This document shows positions 23,701 to 32,539 of a stretch of 64,000 nt of DNA, piece by piece; the first letter of the stretch is position 1, and each line of letters opens with the position of its first letter. Location: positions 2,143,001-2,207,000 of the forward strand of contig WPIO01000048.1 of NCBI GenBank assembly GCA_009760855.2, written 5' to 3'. Source of the DNA: Cristatella mucedo (Eukaryota; Bryozoa; Phylactolaemata; Cristatellidae). The notes under the pieces are model-generated. The model was not told the DNA's origin. It was given only the letters and a program-made list of their open reading frames with translations, and did not search any database. The position numbers and the translations under genes are program-made.

Positions 23701-26700
23701 GATTTGAGGTTTGTACGAGGTATAGGTAAACAGTTAGATTCCGAAAAGCGGGTGGTACGATGCTTAGCCTGGTGGGCAAGTAGATCTGATAGATAAGCTG
23801 GAGCTAAAGAATCAAGGAACCTAAAAGTGAGCAACAAAACCTGGAAGTCGATGCGTTGCTTGACTGGTAGCCAGTGCAGGTCGGCGAGAAGTGGTGTGGT
23901 GTGGCAACTGCAACGGTTACGACAGAGAAGCCTAGCTGCAGAGTTTTGCACCAGCTGTAAGCACTTGATTGCACATGCCGGTAGGCCAGCAAGCAGTGAG
24001 TTACAGAAGTCAAGACGGGATGTCACAAATGCATGGACCAAGTTAGATGTTGTGTCCCTATCTAAACAAGCCCGAATTTTAGCAATGTTATGTAGCTGAA
24101 CGTAGGCAGACTTGACTGTGGAGTTAATGTGGTCGTCTAACAAGAGGTGACTTTAGAACGTGACACCTAGAGGTCGTGCAGATTCAATAGGGGATATGCT
24201 AGCAGAGCCGATTTTGAGCATTAGCCTTTCCAATTTCTGAATCATACTTGGTTTACCCATAACTAGTAATTTAGTTTTATCCTCATTTAATTTAAGAAAA
24301 TTTGCTGCCATACATGGGCGGATGTCATCAATACATGCAACGAGGGAGTTGAGAGAGTTCGAGGTGCTTGAGGGCTGGGAGGGATCAAACCAAACGTACA
24401 ACTGAGTGTCATCCGCATAGAAGTGAAAGCCTAGATTGTGCTTGGCAACCACATCTGCAAGAGGGAGAGTATAAACCGTGAAAAGAACCGGACCTAGCAC
24501 CGAGCCCTGAGGTACCCCATATTTCAGAGGTACCACGGATGATCCGTGTCCATTCACATCAATACTTTGGAGTCTCCCACTGAGATAGGACCTGAACCAT
24601 TGCAGAGCAGTGCCAGTGATGCCCGGGCGAGATGAAAGGCGCTCAAGAAGGACTTGGTGATCGATAGTATCAAAAGCTGCCGAAAGATCGAGCAAAACAA
24701 GCAGAGATACTCTACCCATGTCTGCATCACTAAGTAGGTCGTTGTACACCCGATGCAATGCTGAATCTGTGGAGTGATTAGCTCTAAAGCCAGTCTGGGA
24801 CTTACTAGCAAGGTTTGAAGTTTCAATATATGAGTTCAGCTGGTTAGCCACGACTCGTTCCAGTACTGACGGTTTAAATGACAAGTACAGCTGAGTAACT
24901 TCAGCATAAAAATTGATAGCCTATTTCATGAGCCCGAATCAGTTTTCTCAGAAGTTGAGTATAAATGGAGAACAGCAAACGATCAAGGATGGACCCTTGT
25001 GGAACTCCGAAGGTAACTGATCTGTTGAACGAGACCTGACCCTCACATGGCACGGATTGAACACCATCAGACAAGTACGATTTGAACCATGCCAGCACCT
25101 CGTCTGCCAGACCATAGTTGTTCTCAATCGTTCAAGTAGGATATCGTGGTTAATATTGTCGAAAGCAGCTCATAGATCTAGCAGTCCTAGTGCAGTGACG
25201 TTCCCGTCATTGTTGCTGCATAGGATGTTAATGTTTACACAGAAGACAGCAGTTTTAGAGGAGCGATGCCACTTGAACCACGATTGGAATTTCTGTGGGA
25301 TTTTATTCTTTTCAATGTGTGCTACCAGCTGCTTAGCGACAATTTTCCAAGACACTTTGGCGAAAAAGGAAGAAGGCGAACTGGGTGATATTTTGCTAAG
25401 AACCCATCTATCGAATCCAGGCCTCTGTATCGGTCTAACGATGGCCGATTTGAAGGACTTGGGTGCAACCCCTTTTTCCTGAGCATTACAAATCTCAGCT
25501 GATCTAAGTTTGCCTGCCAGTGAAGACTACAGCGGTGAGGGTATAGGGTCTTCAGGAGACGAGCTCTCCAAAATAGGATCGTTTTGGATATTTTTGCATG
25601 CAGTAAGAAACCCAATAGTTACATACACGATCTGTTACAAGTATTTCAAACTAATGCTCATCGTATGATTTGGTAAAACTTTACCAGCGGTCTGTAACAA
25701 CTTTGATATATGAGGTCATATCTTGATCCTCAAGATTTGCAAAGTTTAATGCCAGCACTGTACATCATTGGGCTGATGTACCATCCCATTTGCACTGCAC
25801 TCTAATATGAACTTATAATAATATAATTATAATAATACACTTGATAAAGCGCCCTCGGAGAACTCAATCTCTATCTAGGCACTTGACATTTGCTACAAAA
25901 TAAGCACGTCAGAATGGTTAGTAGTAGCATGCTCATTAAACAACAATAAATAAAAAATCGGTTAGGGCTAACATTTCTATTGCTACTATACCTAAGGTAG
26001 CATCTGAAGACACATAGGTGTATAAAATGTCTTTTGCTGGTATTTTTTCTAAATATAATGTATATATATGTAATATAAATATACTATATAATAGTATACA
26101 TATAAACATTTATATCGATCGCCTTTGCCTGCTTACATTTCCTTCTTAGGCAGTACATAGGTCGCATGTTAACCATGCCGATAATTATTTCTAGATTTTC
26201 ATGATGTGTTATGCTCTAATCTGAATTGCTAAACATAAAAGATGTCGTCAAAATATCTGTCAGATTTATTTAGCACTAAACACAGAAAAGGGATATTGTA
26301 GTGGGAGAAAAAGTGAGGACTGAGTCATTTTTTCATCGGTAGTTGAACCCACAACCTCCGAGATTAGAGGCAAGAGTCATGCAATTGTACCGCTTTGATC
26401 GATGCTTGGTAGTGCTTAATGGACTTCAGCCACCGATCGCTTTGTTCTGACTGTCTAGGTAAGAGCACTGTAGCAGCACTTCTGGAGCGATTTTATGATG
26501 TGGACAATGGACAAATCACGATCGATGGTGAGGACATCAAAACACTGGACCCAAAGTGGCTCAGAGGCCATGCAATTGGCTTTATTAGCCAGGTGAGCGA
26601 TGAGAAATTTTTAAACACTAATCATTTGTCCTTCCTGAAACAAATTGGATTTGTTAGCCTCTGTGTCAGTGGCTGGTCCGTTTAATCTGTAACAGAGGTA

Positions 26701-27211
26701 ACCAAATGCCACTCTGCTTGCCAGTTGCTATTGAGTGGGTTGGCCTCCTAGCAGTGGGCTCATTAACAAAGCACAAGGTCTCGAGGATCTTTGTCCGTGG
26801 AACGTGCATATGACATGATGGCAAAAAGCCAAATCAAACCCCTAAGATCGTATGCAAGCAACGGTCGTATCTTATTTGTTGCTCTGACGTAAGTGTCACT
26901 GGCGACACACGAGCAGCTTAGCGGTAACAACGAGGAGCAGCCACTGCATGACCGAACTTGCTCAGTGCAGGAGTCGCAGGCACTCGGAACCTTAAAAGAA
27001 AATAGTCTGCTTAACAACTGGGTGTCAACTTTATCAATCCCAAACAGTCATTCCTCGGTGACAGCTTGTAGGAAATAGCTGGCTTGCTAACTCCTATTAA
27101 CGAACCCTGTTTGAATGGGTGACAGGTGTTACCAGGGATCAGTTTGACGTCTGTATCATACTTGTAAACTCACACACGTGCATACATCCATGCACACACT
27201 GCTGCTCCCTT

Positions 27212-27290
<79 letters not shown>

Positions 27291-29024
27291 GCCACCACCA
27301 TCACCACATTCACCACTGAGGACTGTGGGATCAGATTATCAGAGTTTTCCGTACGATCAGGTAGAGTGATCCTCTTAATTTTGGTTAATTTCACTTACTT
27401 GTTAGCTTGTCATCAGTCTATCACTCCAAGATCGATCGACAAAAACTCCATCTGCATCTGAACTAGCTTGCTGCTCGGCTACTGTTTCTAGGCACTGAAC
27501 ACTGAAGTTGTAGGTCACTTGGTGTTTTGCATACAAGTTTAATGGTCTGTTGCACCGGCAAGTTTGACAGTACAGAGAAAGCGTGTGGTGCTGGTTTCGA
27601 GTCGCAAAAACGTAGTGTCAGACCTAGGTAGTAAGTAACCTGTTATCTCTCGATTACCTGCTGAACCATTTAACGGCTGCTGTTAATGCGACTCATAATA
27701 TTGCCTGTTTTGTCAAATAACATATAACTATCAAAAAAAGATACAGTTCTCGGAGTTAATTTTTTGGGTTTGGCTGAAATGCACGTCTATACTTTAGGTG
27801 AATCGCGTGAAAATATATGAGTAGAGAATGGACTGGATGAGCCTGAAAGTCTTGGCTTAACAACTCTTATTGGGCTGAGTAGCAAAAGGCGGCGCAGTCC
27901 TTCAGTGCAGCTATGGTGGGTGGGGGGGCTGTTAAATGATTTATATTTAATGTTTCCTCGTGAGGCAGTGTTCAGCAACTTATTTCAGAACGTGAAATGT
28001 GCACTGACTTTATTAGTTCGGTTGACATAAGAAAATATCAATATATAGTGCTTTTATTCCCAAACTTGTTGCCCATATCAAAGACTGGTTTCGAGGCCCT
28101 ATGCGTATGCGCGATTTTTTGCTGATTAATTTGTTGCTGGTGTTAGTGCAAACAGTGTAGTGACTGGTGACATTAAAATTCTTTCTCACCAAAGTGCTTT
28201 TCAATTCTGAACCGAGTCTGGCTCAGACGGTAGCTTTCGTGGTCTTTGAGCAATGACTAAATTAGAAGGCTGCCATCTGGGGATATTTACATAAATTACG
28301 TTGGCTACTTCAGGAGGAGCAGGAATATTTTATTAGTGCCAAACAGTAACGTATGGAGATGGCTATATTTTTTATTTTTATGGTGTATAAATGTGGCTAA
28401 ATCAATAGCTGGATTTATATAAGCACTGCAAAATGACAGCCATGTGATGGGCTTGTTAGCACTACACAAAATAGAAAGAAAAAATGTGTCTTGTGGGACT
28501 CGAGATTTGAATGTCAACCGAACGGTACTGAATGCTATCAGTCAGAGCTTCTCACCAGAGTTGTGGCCAAAACTGCTTTGAGCTATGCCATCTCGGAAAC
28601 GGAAATGTCTCGTCTTCGTAATGAACTCGGCTGTTGCACAGCTGTTGCTGCATCTGCTCGGAATTCCAAAACGAACAAACAGTAGATGCCCACATCAGCT
28701 CCGCAGACGAGTCTGCCCACACGAAGCTTTGCAACATTGCAAAAATTCGAGCTCACTTTAATGAGGATACCACATCCTAGCCGGTCTGCGAATTTGTGAC
28801 ATTCCATCTCGACTTTCATACTTTGCCACTTGCAGATCTTCCTTTCTTTCTTCCCGTGCACTAGGTCGCTTATGCAGTTGGCAAAAATATCTGTGGCTAG
28901 CTAGACTTGCCTGTTGTGAACATTGCAGCTGCCAAAGTACACCTTGTTCATAGCGGTCTGTGCTGGACCAACGAGCAGCGATTCGACTTAAAGATTCTGT
29001 CACTCATTTTTAAGTCCCTTAGCT

Positions 29025-29074
<50 letters not shown>

Positions 29075-31686
29075 GTCTCTCCCTTGCTTACCCATCAGAT
29101 TTCTCCTTAAGCTAGCTTCTTTTGTTTTTGTACCAACTGTTCATCACACTCATGTCGTTTAGCTGTGCCCCTAACCAACCTCAAATCCTTTGGAGACCGT
29201 ACTTTAGTTCCTATCCTTTCACAGCCTTGAAATCTCTAACAAATGACATTACGACATTACCTGACTTAATGCTGTTTAAAAAAGTTAACATTGCGACATA
29301 AATAATAATAATAAATTTGTAAAGCACCATCGAAGAACTGAATTACTTTCCAGGCACTTTATGGAAGCTGTAAAGAAAGCATGACCAAATGATTAGTGGT
29401 TAGTAAACAAACTAAAATAATCATAATAAAAAAAATTTATGTTGCAGCACCAAGAGGACAATGCAAACTGATATAGCAACGGCTGTGAGGAGCAGGTAGG
29501 CTCTTTAGCTTTTTAAAGTTTTGTCAAATTATAAGATTACAAACGCAGCAAATGCTGTGAGGAACAAGTGCATATTTAGTTTCTGTTTAAACTTTGTCAA
29601 GTCAGAGAGTGTCTTGATATCAGTTGGGAGCTAGTTCTAAACTTCGAGATACGAACATACGAGCACAAGAAGGCACTGTCTCCAGAGGATTTGAGGTTGA
29701 TTTTGAGCTGTGGCTAAACGATTTGGGTCGGAAGAGTGAGTGGTACGATGTCTAGTCTGGCTGGGCAGTAGTTCAGGTAGTTAGGCTGGCGCCAGAGAAA
29801 GAAAGAACCTAACAGTGAGTGACAGAATATGAAGTCGATGCACTGCTTGTTTGGGTACTAGTGCAGGTCGGTGAGAAGTGGCTAATGGAGCAGCTGTGCT
29901 GCTCACGACAGACAAGCACAGCCACAGATTTTTGTACCAACTGAAAGTGCCTTATTGCATAGGCCGGCAGACCTCCAAGCAGTGAGTTGCAAAAGTCGAG
30001 ACGGGATGTCACAGATGCGTGGACCAACTTGGATTCGGTATCCCTGTCTTAAGCAGGGATGAAGGTTTGCAATTTTACGATCGTCGAGTCACTTTGGAAC
30101 AGGATACCCAGATGCGTGCAGATGAGACAGGGGATGTGTTGGCCGAGCCGATTTTGAGCGGTGCGCTTTTCAATTACTTATTCATACTAGATTTTTCCAT
30201 AACTAGTAAACTAGCTTTATCGTCATTCATTTTGAGAAAGTTTGTTGCTCTCCGTGTCGGATGTCAGCAATATATTCAGCAAGGCAGTTGAGAGTTTGAC
30301 ATGCTTGAAGGTTGGAAGGGATCAAATCGTAGGTGTAGCACCGTAGGTGCAGGTGTGGTATCTGCATAGCAGCAAAAGCCTAGACTGTGCTTGACGATTA
30401 CTTCGGCAAGAGGGAGAGTATACATTGTAAAAAGAAGCTGACCAAGCACACAGCCTTGGAGTACCCCTACTTTACTGGTTCCTTGTTGTGATTGTTGCAC
30501 GTTGACACGTTAATGCTCTGAAGTCTCTCACTACGACCTGAGCGATTGCAGTGCAGTGCCAGTGATGCTGAGGCGAGATGTGAGGCGGTTGAGAAGGACT
30601 CGGTGACCAATAGTGTCTTAGCCTCCAGGGTTAAGGTGCTCGCTCTTCACGACTCATGTTGTGGGTTCGAGTCCTGTAGTGGGCGATCCTTTATTACCCA
30701 CTGTAGGCAGTGGTCACTGCCGTTAAGACTCTTATGCTGCTATACAAATGAGGCTGTTGAATCAGCTAACATTTATCAAATGCTGCCAAAAGATCAAGCA
30801 AAAAAGGCATAGTGACTTTACCTAAGTATGCATTCGTGAGAAGGTCGTTATACACCCAAAGCAATGCTGACTCGATGGAGCTCTAAAACCAGACTGGATC
30901 TTACTTGCTAGGTTCGAAGTTTCGATATGAGATTTCAGCTGGTCTGCCACAACTCGTTCTAATGTCTGATTGGAACGTCAATAGTGAGACTGGGCTGCAT
31001 TTACTCAAGCTCTCACTCTAGAGTTGCTTTCCTAAATGCCAAACAGCCGTTTTCAAAGGTGCAGGGATAAAACGTAAGGCTGAGGACATATTTATTTCGT
31101 TATTATGCATGGAAGCAGCAGGTGTATGCATTGCATTAGTCGGACAGTGAAAATAGGTTTACATGGCTAGTAGTTTCCTTTGGCTGAGACATGAATTTCA
31201 GTATGAGGTCAGTCGTGGCAGGCTTGAAAACAGGCATTGAGGTATATTTCATATTGTAGCGATCTGGTCACGTCCTGCTTTTACTGCACGAAATTGTTTA
31301 TCTCAGGCTTCCATATTAAGGTCTTCATTGGATTTATATGCACAGATAGTTCTATTTGAATATTGTGGAGACAGTGTACCAGCCAACCATTTATGAGCAC
31401 CTGCATCTTTGGGGTCAGGGACAAAACGAGAGCTAATTTTTTTGCATGCTTGATTTTCTGGTTTACTTTCTCTTCACTACTTCATGGTAGGGTTTGATGC
31501 CCTAGCAGTAGAGGTGTTTAGCTTAGCAGCATGAGTCAGTTGCTATTGCTCCATTGTATTTATTTATTTCAGCGTTTATTCGTGTGTTGGTCGGAATTGG
31601 TGGGTACCTTCCGTGTCAGAGGTCATGCTTTTCACATCCTGATGTCGATAATATTGATTCTGTTGTTTTTCACTTAATATTTGTGC

Positions 31687-31727
<41 letters not shown>

Positions 31728-32279
31728 TATATGTGATGTTCTTGCTGCTATCATTTTCACGGATGATACATTTCAGTTTGAAATCTGCTGGGCACAATAC
31801 ACCAACTGCAAAGTAGTTTTTAGCGCTGCAAGTGGGTGGAGCTGGCCAGCGATCATGCAGAACTTGGCACTCTATTTGTTTGTGAATGCGCCAGATGAAT
31901 GCTGTGAAATTAGGAATATTCACTTTGAGCATGGTGCTGTGTAATGTGCAATTTAATTGTAGCTCTGCTAATGGATTGTAGTCATTAATTGGACCCTTGC
32001 TTTGTTTTTGCTCTTTGTGCACTAGACAGCTGCTCTTAACTTGCACGAGTTTGCTGCACACTAGTCTAGACTGTACGGTCATTGTTTACTAGTGTCATTT
32101 TCACTGGACTGTCAGTGGTGTTACCTGAGTAGTATTGTAATTTAGGAACCTGTTTTATTTGGTACATCAATTCTGGAAAACATAAGATACGGCCGACCGA
32201 CTGCCACGGATGAGGAGGTAAGGGCCTCGAACACTGGCTTGCTTTCAGCTCTGATTTTGCGTGCGCCTGCGACTGTGCC

Positions 32280-32321
<42 letters not shown>

Positions 32322-32497
32322 TGCGTATGTCTATGTGTGTGTCTGTGTGTATGTCTGTGTGTGTGCGTGCGTGCCTGCATGTCTGTGTGTGTGTGTGTGT
32401 GTGTCTGCGTATGTCTATGTGTGTGTCTGTGTGTATGTCTGTGTGTGTGCGTGCGTGCCTGCATGTCTGTGTGTGTGTGTGTGTCTGCGTATGTCTA

Positions 32498-32539
<42 letters not shown>

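Noticed and set aside
24153-24884. 243-codon RT frame as a functional host gene
   Set aside because: It is the palm domain of a 5'-truncated L2 with 3' UTR and target-site duplication; the endonuclease and the N-terminal RT are missing.
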